DNA from: Endotrypanum monterogeii
Taxonomy: Eukaryota > Euglenozoa > Kinetoplastea > Trypanosomatida > Trypanosomatidae
Assembly (NCBI GenBank): GCA_000333855.2
Contig: CM007336.1
Location: forward strand, 265,577-329,576
Length of the DNA stretch: 64,000 bases
Direction of reading: 5' to 3'
Both the position numbers and the translations under genes were made by a program. Positions within the stretch are counted from its first letter, which is position 1, and every line of letters begins with the position of its first letter. This document shows, piece after piece, positions 29,045 through 37,665 of the stretch. Below the pieces are notes generated by a model, which searched no databases, was not told the DNA's origin, and was given only the letters and a program-made list of their open reading frames with translations.

Positions 29045-30841
29045 CTAGAGCGATCTCTCGAAAGACACACCGCGAGACTCGCCAGACGCCTCGCGGTAAT
29101 CTCTATGCAGCCCGTGCGCTCCCATGCCGCCCACTCCTCTGCTTCTGTCGGCACGCATGCCATCGACCCTGCCTGAACGCGGACGGAAAAGATAGGAAGC
29201 GCCTGAGGGAGTCCCCCCTCTGTCACCAATCGATATGCACCCCTTTTCGCGCAGGAGCAACGCGTGCACAGCGCGGCATAGTAGCTGTATCACCTCTGGG
29301 TGCTCGATACCAAATGACTCCCACTCTTCGTACGTGATGCATCCATCGCGATCCTTGTCTGCCTCCCGCAAGACGTCGTCCCAGGTCCAGTGAAGCTGTG
29401 CATTGAGCTCTGCAGTAACGTTCATTACCGGCGGTTGAAGGCGTCTGCCACACAAACCCATCGAAGTGTTGGTCCCCCAGTGAGGGGAAGCAACAGCGGG
29501 TGAGGAAGTGAGACAGGAAGCGAGAAGATAGAAGTCTCGCAACAGCATGTACTCACGCTCCTCTGCGCCGTCCTCCCCTGGGGGATCAAGGTGAACCAAA
29601 AAATCAAATAAGAAAGCCAGACGATCGCCGAGATTGGCATAACAGTTGCCACCTTCTCCCTCGCCACTGAGCAGCAGCGCAGACCAGCCATGACCCAGAG
29701 GCGATGGCGAGCGATGTCTGTAGTTGCGGTAGTACGATTTATTGGAGTGGTGCCGTAACAGTGAAAATCGCCGTCGTGGTCCCTTCACGGGGCTACAGCG
29801 CACCACACAAGCAGGCGGAGATGAACACCATGCATCGCCAGGGACAACTTGGGGACCGAGAGGAGCACTCGTAGTCGTGTCGAGGGCGAAGAGAGGGGAG
29901 GATAAACTTCCTTTCCTCGCGGCTCGAGATGCGGCCCGTGCCTCAGACGGAAGGGCTACCCATGCCGAGGCACCCGAATAACCTGTATGTGGAGGGAGGA
30001 ACAGAGGAAAGCCATGACTGTAGGATGATGATGGAGACGAGGCAGGGATTGTATGCGGTCTAGCTGCGAAGCGGTGTCCCCCATCACTGCCAAAGGGCGC
30101 GCTTGCATGTGTCAGCGAAGAGGGAAACTCGGTGTGACTGTCGCCTCCATCCAAGCATCGCTCTCGGTGTGAAGCACAATCTCGACCACTCGTGGCGCGA
30201 TCCCACACAATGCGTTCCTGTGGCTCAGGGATCACGCCTGGGCAATGGTGCTCATCCCAGTTCTGTTGACTCCCTTTCCTTTCAAACCCATTCACATGGA
30301 GTATGAAACCCGGGGGCGCAGCTTCGCCCGTGTACTCGTTTTGTACTGGAAATTCGAAGGACGAGTATGGAAGGCAAAACATCCGGCCCCTGCTCCTCGG
30401 CACATCCCTTTCTGGATGAGAATAGGTAGAGCAGAAGCAGAATACTTGTGCCCCTGACAAGAGCTGCGACGCGCTGAATAGATTTTCCCACTCATGAGTC
30501 ACACGGTTCAGAAAGACCAGCGACTTCACGACATACTCGGCCGCCAGCACTGGGCTATGCGGCCATGTATGATTTCCAACCCTGGAGGAAGCCGCGGTGC
30601 CAGTCAGCCTTTCGCCCCCACGCGGCATCGCGGCGGTCTGTGGCAGAAACCCCTGTCGCGCTTCTTTGCGCCCGCGCAGTGGCAAAATCGCCTCCGCAAC
30701 GGTACACACCTTCTGAAGGGGCGGGCGGCAAGAAAACGCTACCTCGACGTTGCGCTTGACACCGTCCACCTCTCCAGCGATGCGCAAGAAAAACAAACTT
30801 CGATGGAAGGCTGACGGCGCCCTCTCCGCGTTCTCTCCCAT
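29045..30841 (-). CDS. EF-hand protein with a BILBO1-like N-terminal fold
   Basis: 598 residues from the ATG at 30841 (MGENAERAPS). An earlier in-frame start is only a TTG, and a good splice acceptor lies 24 bases upstream of this ATG. Residues of about 15-50 (FFLRIAGEVDGVKRNVEVAF) and 101-137 (VFLNRVTHEWENLFSASQLL) resemble the split ubiquitin-like N-terminal domain of BILBO1 and related trypanosomatid cytoskeletal proteins, where the second part carries a 'W..L.S..QL..G.Q.Y.F' pattern. The middle 300 residues are low in complexity. One complete EF-hand loop lies at 495-506 (DKDRDGCITYEE, with all calcium ligands at positions 1, 3, 5, 9 and 12). A basic Gly/Arg tail follows. A calcium-responsive scaffold of the flagellar or flagellar-pocket cytoskeleton is possible, but that is inference from the family. 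There is no coiled coil like that of BILBO1 itself. Confidence 0.8.
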   Translation of the reverse strand: MGENAERAPSAFHRSLFFLRIAGEVDGVKRNVEVAFSCRPPLQKVCTVAEAILPLRGRKEARQGFLPQTAAMPRGGERLTGTAASSRVGNHTWPHSPVLAAEYVVKSLVFLNRVTHEWENLFSASQLLSGAQVFCFCSTYSHPERDVPRSRGRMFCLPYSSFEFPVQNEYTGEAAPPGFILHVNGFERKGSQQNWDEHHCPGVIPEPQERIVWDRATSGRDCASHRERCLDGGDSHTEFPSSLTHASAPFGSDGGHRFAARPHTIPASSPSSSYSHGFPLFLPPHTGYSGASAWVALPSEARAASRAARKGSLSSPLFALDTTTSAPLGPQVVPGDAWCSSPPACVVRCSPVKGPRRRFSLLRHHSNKSYYRNYRHRSPSPLGHGWSALLLSGEGEGGNCYANLGDRLAFLFDFLVHLDPPGEDGAEEREYMLLRDFYLLASCLTSSPAVASPHWGTNTSMGLCGRRLQPPVMNVTAELNAQLHWTWDDVLREADKDRDGCITYEEWESFGIEHPEVIQLLCRAVHALLLREKGCISIGDRGGTPSGASYLFRPRSGRVDGMRADRSRGVGGMGAHGLHRDYREASGESRGVSFERSL

Positions 30842-30865
30842 GGGCACGTTGGAGGTCGCAAGCGT

Positions 30866-30910
30866 CTGCAACCAAAGAAAGGGTGTGAAAAGAAAGAGGA
30901 AAAAAAAAGG
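30866..30910 (-). promoter_or_regulatory. Probable spliced-leader acceptor of the EF-hand gene
   Basis: On the minus strand an eight-T run, CCTCTTTCTTTTC and CCCTTTCTTT lead to GGTTGCAG. The AG is at 30866-30867, 24 bases before the ATG at 30841. This is among the best acceptor signals in the window, and it places the upstream TTG codon across the splice junction. Confidence 0.6.
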
Positions 30911-31631
30911 TACCCACCCCCTTACCGGTCACACACACGCAGAAAGCACGAGAGAAGCCGAAACCCCCTTTCCACGCCTCGTCCCAACTCCTCTCGGAAT
31001 GAATACCAATATGGCAGAGCGATAAGAGAAGGGGAGTGGAGGATGCCAGTGAAATGTGCACACGTCCTGTGACGAAGCACTGGCGTGTAATGCCCTATGA
31101 GAAAGAGAGAGAGATGTGAAGAAGAATCGGGGAAGAGGGAAAGAATTTTTTTTTTTTTGATGTGCAAGCGCCAATGGAAAGAAAAGAGGGGTGGAATGAA
31201 GAGGCGTGCGCAAACGCATGCCTCGGCATTCCATCAATACCGATGGCTACCTCAACGGATGTACGTGGACGCTAGATACGCAGGGGTATCAGCCCTTCGC
31301 ACCACCACCAGTGACAGCCATTCAGACTCAACATCGCAAGGTACACTTTCCTTGGGTAAAAGAGGGGCAAAAAGAGAAACGGGAAAAAACTTTGTGGGTG
31401 TGCCAACGCGTGTAGGCGTATGTGTTGTATGTATCTTTTTCTGTGTGCGGGGGAAAAGAGCGAAGGGTAGCATATAAGACCTAGGTCCACCGTGTTCGTT
31501 GATCCAACCAAACCACCTGCACAGTGTCGCTTCACATCTCCTTCCCTCGCTCCTTTGAACACCTGCACAGCTGAAATACGCCCACGCACACCTGTGAGCA
31601 CAATGAGAAGCGGGGGGGCAAACGGGGCTGC

Positions 31632-31641
31632 ATATACATAT

Positions 31642-31672
<31 letters not shown>

Positions 31673-31701
31673 GATAGATATATGTGTGTGTGTGTGTGTG
31701 T
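31632..31701. repeat. Compound microsatellite (TA)n(TG)n
   Basis: A TA-rich run of about 50 bases with CA and GA interruptions, followed by nine GT units. The following unique sequence is repeated after the N gap. Confidence 0.95.
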
Positions 31702-32005
31702 ATTTCAGCAAACACGAGTCAAGCCGCTCCCCTCCCTTTTGTATTGGAAAGAGAACAGGCCCATCGAAAAAAAAAAAAGCAACGGAAGAAAAGGACGGCA
31801 GCAGAGCACCCAAGAACTGCCCAATGAAACATTTTTTTTTTTTAGAAAGGGAGGGAAGAGAGGCAAAGTGGAGAAAACAAGTGACAGAGCCGATGGACAA
31901 TCAACAAAGACACACATATATACACACAGAGAAGCCACGGGTCCTTGAGAGTGGTTTCCCTCGCACCACAGTAAAAAAAAAACAGATAAGGACACCATAG
32001 TGAAG
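31680..32005. repeat. Left copy of duplicated sequence flanking the gap
   Basis: 326 bases, from the end of the TA run to the first N, that reappear at 32026-32356. The copies match apart from homopolymer lengths: T12 versus T13 and A10 versus A14. This is most simply two overlapping contig ends that were not merged. Confidence 0.9.
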
Positions 32006-32025
32006 NNNNNNNNNNNNNNNNNNNN
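32006..32025. other. Assembly gap of 20 Ns
   Basis: Twenty undetermined bases. Because the same sequence stands on both sides, the gap is probably an assembly artefact and not missing DNA. Confidence 0.98.
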
Positions 32026-32356
32026 ATATGTGTGTGTGTGTGTGTGTATTTCAGCAAACACGAGTCAAGCCGCTCCCCTCCCTTTTGTATTGGAAAGAGA
32101 ACAGGCCCATCGAAAAAAAAAAAAGCAACGGAAGAAAAGGACGGCAGCAGAGCACCCAAGAACTGCCCAATGAAACATTTTTTTTTTTTTAGAAAGGGAG
32201 GGAAGAGAGGCAAAGTGGAGAAAACAAGTGACAGAGCCGATGGACAATCAACAAAGACACACATATATACACACAGAGAAGCCACGGGTCCTTGAGAGTG
32301 GTTTCCCTCGCACCACAGTAAAAAAAAAAAAAACAGATAAGGACACCATAGTGAAG
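32026..32356. repeat. Right copy of duplicated sequence flanking the gap
   Basis: 331 bases, nearly identical to 31680-32005. This copy continues into unique sequence at 32357 and on to the ISA1 gene, so it is the one to keep if the duplication is false. Confidence 0.9.
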
Positions 32357-32418
32357 ACCATTCGTCTACCCATTCTCTACTGTATTCCTCTCCTTCCCTC
32401 TCTTCCACTCTGAGCTCA

Positions 32419-33324
32419 TCACTCATCCATGTCATCCACGTCGAAGGGCATAAAACTTTCCTCGCACCCGCAGCTGTATTTTTGATTTGGATTTTTGAAG
32501 GTGAACTTCTCCTCGACGTTGCGCACCACGTAGTCCATTTCCGTACCAATCACGTAGAAATGGGCATTCGCGTCTACTACGACCTTCACGCCATCCTGCA
32601 CTACCACTAAGTCCTCCGTGAGGTCGGTCATCTTCGATGATAAAAACGATGCCTTATCGTCACGCTTTGCTGAGTCGAAGTAGTAGTTGACCGTGTAGCT
32701 GTACCCACTGCACCCACGCCGCCGCACACCAATACGGATGCCGCTAGGAACCTCAGCAGTCATCGTACTCGTCGACGGCGACTTGGTCGCTTCCGCTGAG
32801 CGGGCAGACGAGTAGTGCTCCAGGAGATACTTGACCCGCCGGAGCGCTTGTGGGGTAAGCACAAAGGCGGCTTTGTTTCGAAACTGCAGTTGTCGCTTTT
32901 GAAGTGGGGTGAGGGGCCGCTGGGGGACCGGGCCCGCATCTTCCGCACAAGACGAGCGTGCACCCAACAGCGGTGAGGTGACGGGCGCTGCGGCACTATC
33001 AGCAGGAGTCGTGTTTGCCTTGGTAACAGGGGTGCGTCGGAAACCAAGCGCGCGCTCATGGGGCTTTGGCATCGGAGTCGTGCCTCGGCCCTTGTGAACC
33101 GACTTGTAGAGTGGTTGGGTGGGTGAGGTCCTGCTTGACGAAGCAGACACATCTGCACCCTCGCCCCTGGAGTCGGGCCCACGCACTTCGAGGGAGGGGG
33201 TCCCGGGCTCAGCGGGCACCGTACTTTGGAAAATCCGCTGCTGATGGAAGGCGACACCTCCTACGCACACCCGAAAAAAGCCCTGCAGGCACCCGCCATG
33301 CAGAGAGCACAAGCGACGCTGCAT
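32419..33324 (-). CDS. ISA1: Mitochondrial iron-sulfur cluster assembly protein Isa1 (A-type, IscA/ISCA1 family)
   Basis: 301 residues. The A-type domain occupies about 150-295 and contains the three cysteines that bind iron or a cluster: C205 in RRRGCSGYSY, and C285 and C287 in SCGCEESF. The signature VIGTEMDYV and the FKNPN stretch before CGC match the ISCA1/Isa1 branch and not Isa2. The protein would help mature [4Fe-4S] clusters in the mitochondrial matrix, together with Isa2 and Iba57. The N-terminus (MQRRLCSLHGGCLQGFFRVC) is basic, without acidic residues, and fits a mitochondrial presequence. The 150-residue stretch before the domain is long for the family and rich in Pro, Ser and Thr; it may be cleaved or parasite-specific. 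An acidic VDDMDE tail follows the last Cys. Confidence 0.93.
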   Translation of the reverse strand: MQRRLCSLHGGCLQGFFRVCVGGVAFHQQRIFQSTVPAEPGTPSLEVRGPDSRGEGADVSASSSRTSPTQPLYKSVHKGRGTTPMPKPHERALGFRRTPVTKANTTPADSAAAPVTSPLLGARSSCAEDAGPVPQRPLTPLQKRQLQFRNKAAFVLTPQALRRVKYLLEHYSSARSAEATKSPSTSTMTAEVPSGIRIGVRRRGCSGYSYTVNYYFDSAKRDDKASFLSSKMTDLTEDLVVVQDGVKVVVDANAHFYVIGTEMDYVVRNVEEKFTFKNPNQKYSCGCEESFMPFDVDDMDE

Positions 33325-34098
33325 TACTGATCAAGGGCTTGTAGGTATGTGTGTGTGTCAGTGTGTGTGTGTGTGTGTGTGTGCACGCACGTGTTTTTTG
33401 TTGTTTTTGAGCGAGTTAGCTTGATGTGAATTTATTATATCCAAAAGGCACCGAGAGAAGAGGCGACGAAGTATGGACGGATCCAAAGAGCAAAGAAAGA
33501 GGCCCACATAATGGGTAGAGAAAAAGTGGAATCACATCGGCAGGGAAGAAGAGACATACACGGCCACAGGACACCCCTCACGGCTTCACCTCCGCCGATA
33601 CACACGCGTAGAAAATCCACGGCGTGACATTTCCAAACGAATGTGCTCACATCTATAGATAAGTGTCTCACACAGCCGCGTCTTTGCTGTTGATATTAGG
33701 GAACCAGGCACTGAGGAGAAACACAAGGAAGGGGAAGGGAGAAAAAAAAAAAAAAGATGTGGACTTGCCTCTTATGATTCTGCCCATTACACTGTGAACA
33801 GAAAAAAAAAAGTCACACAACTCCACCACCCAAACTACAGATTGCGGTTGCCCGGGGCAAGGTGTCGAAGCGAGGTGCGACATCTGTGCCTACGAAAAAA
33901 TCATCATCGCGCAAGCACACACTCATCCTGCCATGACAAGTTACAGGATTGACGCGTGTCGTCCATCACCTCCGTTCCCTCTGAGAAGTGAAGCACACCC
34001 CGGTTCAGACTTCACCACCACCGCTCTTTCCACATGCCCCATAGAAGCTCACATGTGCTGAACGCAGAAAGGCAGCAAAAGTTCAGGTGCCTTGGTCC
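33325..34098. other. Spacer between SET-domain and ISA1 genes
   Basis: About 770 bases with no gene seen. It contains a (TG)n run at 33345-33383 just upstream of ISA1, and two A runs near 33740 and 33802. Confidence 0.6.
33345..33383. repeat. (TG)n microsatellite
   Basis: A TG run interrupted once by TCAG, 21 bases upstream of the ISA1 start codon. Confidence 0.95.
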
Positions 34099-36522
34099 TC
34101 AGTCGGTCCAATGAAAATTATAGCAGATGTTATCGATATACTCATTCAGTATGGCGTCGCTGCTCTCCAAAGCGAGGAAGCGCAACAGCGTCCACTGCGC
34201 AACAGAAACCTCACGAGCAAAGGCGGCGGCGTTGGGGCTTACTGGAACAGATGATGTCGTCGACCCAGCGGCGTGCTCGGCACTTGACATATTCACGTAC
34301 AGCTCCGCCCACGCCACACCGCGAACCACAAGCAGGCGCTCCTCTGGGCTTAGCGAGATTCGCTTGGACGGAGGGATCCAGAAGCTGCTCCTGATGGCAT
34401 CACGAAGAGTCAGCGAGAGTCCAAGCACCCCCAGAGCACTCCCCTCACTTATTTTGGGAAAAGCCGAGGCGGAAAAATGGGGCCATCGCTCTCTGCCCCA
34501 GCGTCGCATCCAGGAATCAATGCGGTAGGCAGCTTTGTCCTCAAACCCGGCATCCTCGAAGGGCGCCGCCAACGCCGCCGTCTGAGCGAACACATGCAAC
34601 AACTCGTCCAGCCACGTGGCCCCAAGGGTTACTCCTGGGCAGTTGCCCTCCGCATCCACAAGAGGAGAAAGGGGCAAAGAGTAGGCAGTATTCAGAGCTT
34701 TGCACCAAGTCCTGTACGCCATCACCGACGTATCGGGATCCTTCTCAGCGGCGCTGGATGAGCTTCCCGACGCAACCCAGCACTTGTAGTAGTCCAGACG
34801 TGTTGAGGCGGACGCGACATTAGCAACTGCCCACCGAAGCTCATGGGCAGCCTTCCGTAGGCAGTCGTCGGTGTCGTCCAAGAGCGGGGGAAGGAGAGGG
34901 ACAATCGTCCCCGCCTTTGAACCCTCCGGCGCGGCTGAGAGCGGTGAAGTAGGGAGGAGATAGGGCTGCAAGACGAACCCATACCACATGAGTAGCTCCG
35001 CGTCTGAGTAAGAGCCATAGTGTAGCATCAGCTGCTCACCGGGTGTGCGCGTCGGCCGAGTGAGGCAAAACTCATATATCTGATAGTTGGCAAGCGGCAC
35101 AGCGCCCTTGTCGACTCGGGCAGTTCGCAGCCCAGTGCGCCACCTCCGTTTGCGTGGTACCACGGGACCTTGTCGCTGCACTGTGCTATTGACCCCGTCG
35201 CGCATGCCAGTGGAAAGCAGTGTATTCGTGAAACACCCAGGGTCCTCAGGATCGTCCTCTTTGGGGTACATCGACACATTCGCCTCCAGCGCATAATTGA
35301 AGTAGTCGACGAAGGGCATCATCGCCCAGTAGCCCTCGGGGAATGCAAAGCCGCGACTCATCAGCGTGTTGAACCCCCACAGAAACTCCACAAAACTGCA
35401 CGCCGCAAGATCTCCCGGTCGACTGACGTACGGTTGGTTTGATGATGGAGACATACGCTCGGCAACGCCACTACCTCGAGGTGCCGCTTCGCAACATCTC
35501 TCATCTTGCAACTCCGCTGTCACCTCAACCCCCTGTGGAAAATGTTGCAGGCAGCGCAGCAAAGCGCAGCACTTTCTGTACCGGCGCTGAACCTCCTGCT
35601 GCTCGCGCAGCACTGCTGCTCGGAGCCAGTGCAATGAAACGTACGAGCGCAGCCAACCAGACGAGTTGGCAGAAGTGCTGAAAGAGGAGAGACGAGATGA
35701 GGACGGCGCCGCTGTTGTCGTGTTCCCAGACAACACATTCGGTTCACGAGCAGCACACTCCACCTCTGAGGCGTGTGGTGCGGAACCAGACGGCAACTCT
35801 TCTTGCAGCGGGAAAAGTTCGAGGAGGTTGTCGTACTGTACTGGCAGTGCGTGAATCCACGTCCGCATCCACGCATTCTCGTGTGTGTAGTACAGTGTGG
35901 GTGCCTGGGAAGCCTCAGCTTCGCAAGAGCGCGCCGCACCATCAGATACGGTAGCATTTCCACCAACAGTGCCGTAGCCTGTGTCCCTCACGGGGCACTT
36001 ACTATCACCCCAACGACCGTACAGAGCTGCCATCAGCAACACATAGCAAACGATAGCCTCGGTGTTGTCCAGACCCTCTTCCAGCTGTCGCACTTTTATG
36101 CTAATGAACTGGCGAATGCGCCGCGAGCGCACCCGTGCCTCGAACTCGTCCTCAGACCAGAGACGCGAGGTAAACGGAATGACTTGGAAAACGTCGGCCG
36201 CAGAGATTTCTTCCACACCGCTGTCACTGTCGTCGCTAGCACTGTCAGTAAACACAGTTGCCGAGCCACCACCGCGCAGCTCAAGCGCGACCTCCGCCAT
36301 GGCCAAGTTGAAGCGTGCCTTGCGTGCAGTGATCATGGATCGAAAAGGGAAGCGAGCCAATAAAGTACCCGCCGCAAGATTTTCTGTGAGCACGACCCCC
36401 ATACCACCGCCCATCGACGGGAGCTCACATACCCGCAGCGAAGTGTGGATAAAGGCCCCCTCTGCCTCCAGCAGCCGTTGCAGCGTCAGCGCCGTACTAC
36501 TCCCTCGGTTCAGATGAGGCAT
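34099..36522 (-). CDS. SET-domain protein of the SETD3/Rubisco-LSMT type with an altered NH motif
   Basis: 807 residues from the first ATG (MPHLNRGSSTALTLQRLLEA); the frame runs 12 codons further but only to a TTG. The split SET domain of the SETD3/SETD6/LSMT class is visible. Its N-part is at about 30-70 (MGVVLTENLAAGTLLARFPF), followed by a long insert. The C-part is at about 385-520, with SFVEFLWGFNTLMSRGF, MMPFVDYFNYALEANV and LMLHYGSYSDAELLMWYGF. The last is the pseudoknot strand with the catalytic-type Tyr near 502. In active relatives the central motif reads DxxNH. Here it is D406-x-x-N409-Y410, so the His is Tyr. After the SET domain, the alpha-helical region corresponds to the Rubisco-LSMT substrate-binding domain. 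The expected role is Lys or His methylation of a cytosolic or nuclear protein, if still active. Confidence 0.85.
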   Translation of the reverse strand: MPHLNRGSSTALTLQRLLEAEGAFIHTSLRVCELPSMGGGMGVVLTENLAAGTLLARFPFRSMITARKARFNLAMAEVALELRGGGSATVFTDSASDDSDSGVEEISAADVFQVIPFTSRLWSEDEFEARVRSRRIRQFISIKVRQLEEGLDNTEAIVCYVLLMAALYGRWGDSKCPVRDTGYGTVGGNATVSDGAARSCEAEASQAPTLYYTHENAWMRTWIHALPVQYDNLLELFPLQEELPSGSAPHASEVECAAREPNVLSGNTTTAAPSSSRLSSFSTSANSSGWLRSYVSLHWLRAAVLREQQEVQRRYRKCCALLRCLQHFPQGVEVTAELQDERCCEAAPRGSGVAERMSPSSNQPYVSRPGDLAACSFVEFLWGFNTLMSRGFAFPEGYWAMMPFVDYFNYALEANVSMYPKEDDPEDPGCFTNTLLSTGMRDGVNSTVQRQGPVVPRKRRWRTGLRTARVDKGAVPLANYQIYEFCLTRPTRTPGEQLMLHYGSYSDAELLMWYGFVLQPYLLPTSPLSAAPEGSKAGTIVPLLPPLLDDTDDCLRKAAHELRWAVANVASASTRLDYYKCWVASGSSSSAAEKDPDTSVMAYRTWCKALNTAYSLPLSPLVDAEGNCPGVTLGATWLDELLHVFAQTAALAAPFEDAGFEDKAAYRIDSWMRRWGRERWPHFSASAFPKISEGSALGVLGLSLTLRDAIRSSFWIPPSKRISLSPEERLLVVRGVAWAELYVNMSSAEHAAGSTTSSVPVSPNAAAFAREVSVAQWTLLRFLALESSDAILNEYIDNICYNFHWTD

Positions 36523-37665
36523 TTGTTGTACTGGGCCTTTTGACGGATACGTCCGCAATACAGATCAAAAATATATATTTTTTAAGGAGGAGGAGGAGGT
36601 GGTGCTAAGCGACCACGAGCGGGTCGTGGCAGTTAATCAAGGCAATGAATGCACAAAAGCAGCCAGAACGATCACACACAGAGAGACCTGCTCCTACCTT
36701 CTGTCAATCAGAAGATGATAGACCAATAGCGCACAGCTGGTGAGGAGGTGAGTGGGTGGGGAAGAGGGGCGGCAGCAGTGAGATGGTGAGCGAGTGGTTG
36801 GATCGAAGAAATTGTGCGTGTGCCCGCGCGAGAGAGCTGCATAACGGATTGAGTCGATGAAGGAAAAACCCATAAGGTAATGAAGAAAGGGGAAAGCACA
36901 CCCGAAGAAGTACAATGGCAGTAACCGTTGGAAGTTCATATGATCCGAGCACGGGCTGACAGCGCCAGCATCGAGCACGGAATCCATTCGAGGGTGGGGG
37001 AACATCGAAACCAGGAGTCACTGGAGAGCACAAACACCCACGTGACGCCTCCCCTCTCACAGTCTTCTCTGTAGCTTATGGAGAGCCCCTGGATGCGCCT
37101 CACATGTTGCATGACCATCGGTGTGGTACACTTGACTGTCACCCACACAGACACACACACACTTTTTCTTCTACTGTGGATACAGGGGAGCGGAGGGGAG
37201 GAGGAGGAGGAAGGGAAAAGAGGGTAACGAAGGAAATTGTGTATGTAAAAAGAGTTGTGAACCTTCAGCTGGGGACCTCCCTCCCTCCCTATTTCGAAAA
37301 AAAAAATGAAAATACACCTTCATTTCAAGAAGATGTGGCCCCCTTGCCGAGAGGGAAAACAAAAACAAAAAAAAAGAGGGGAGGGGAGGAGCAGAGTAGG
37401 AACGGAGGTGAGGAGGAAGGTCAGTGTATGTGTGTCTCAAGAAAGGCAACGAGGAGACCGGCAAACGAAAAAAAAAAAAAGTGGGAGAAGAAAGACCTGT
37501 AGAGTGGGAGACAACAGCGCCAAGGAGAGTGAAGCAAACAACAGACATCCCGATATGCATACCTGATCGACCCGGATGAGACAGCACTCTCGATTTGCGC
37601 TGTGAGAGATAAATTCGGTCACAACAGCACATGCCTCCTCCCGCCTCCCCCACCCCCCCCCCCAC
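36523..37665. other. Spacer between CSN5 and SET-domain genes
   Basis: About 1.1 kb with no credible gene. On the minus strand a CCTCCTCCTCCTCCTT tract at about 36583-36600 lies just upstream of the SET gene and may be its splice tract, although I see no clean AG directly after it. Several A runs lie at 37296-37474. A C-run is at about 37653-37663. Confidence 0.55.

Larger units (their letters stand above)
30842..32418. other. Spacer between ISA1 and EF-hand genes, interrupted by an assembly gap
   Basis: About 1.6 kb without a credible gene. It holds the EF-hand gene's splice acceptor, the compound repeat at 31632-31701, and 20 Ns at 32006-32025 flanked by two near-identical copies of about 330 bases. 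Open frames that cross the N run are artefacts. Confidence 0.7.

Noticed and set aside
30842..30871. Upstream start for the EF-hand protein
   Set aside because: The codon is TTG, not ATG, and lies across the predicted splice acceptor, so the ATG at 30841 was used.
31842..32549. Open frame of 235 codons on the minus strand through the N run
   Set aside because: It reads through undetermined bases and the duplicated flanks, and it overlaps the 3' end of the ISA1 gene in another frame.
36523..36558. Upstream start for the SET-domain protein
   Set aside because: The codon is TTG; the first ATG of the frame is at 36522.
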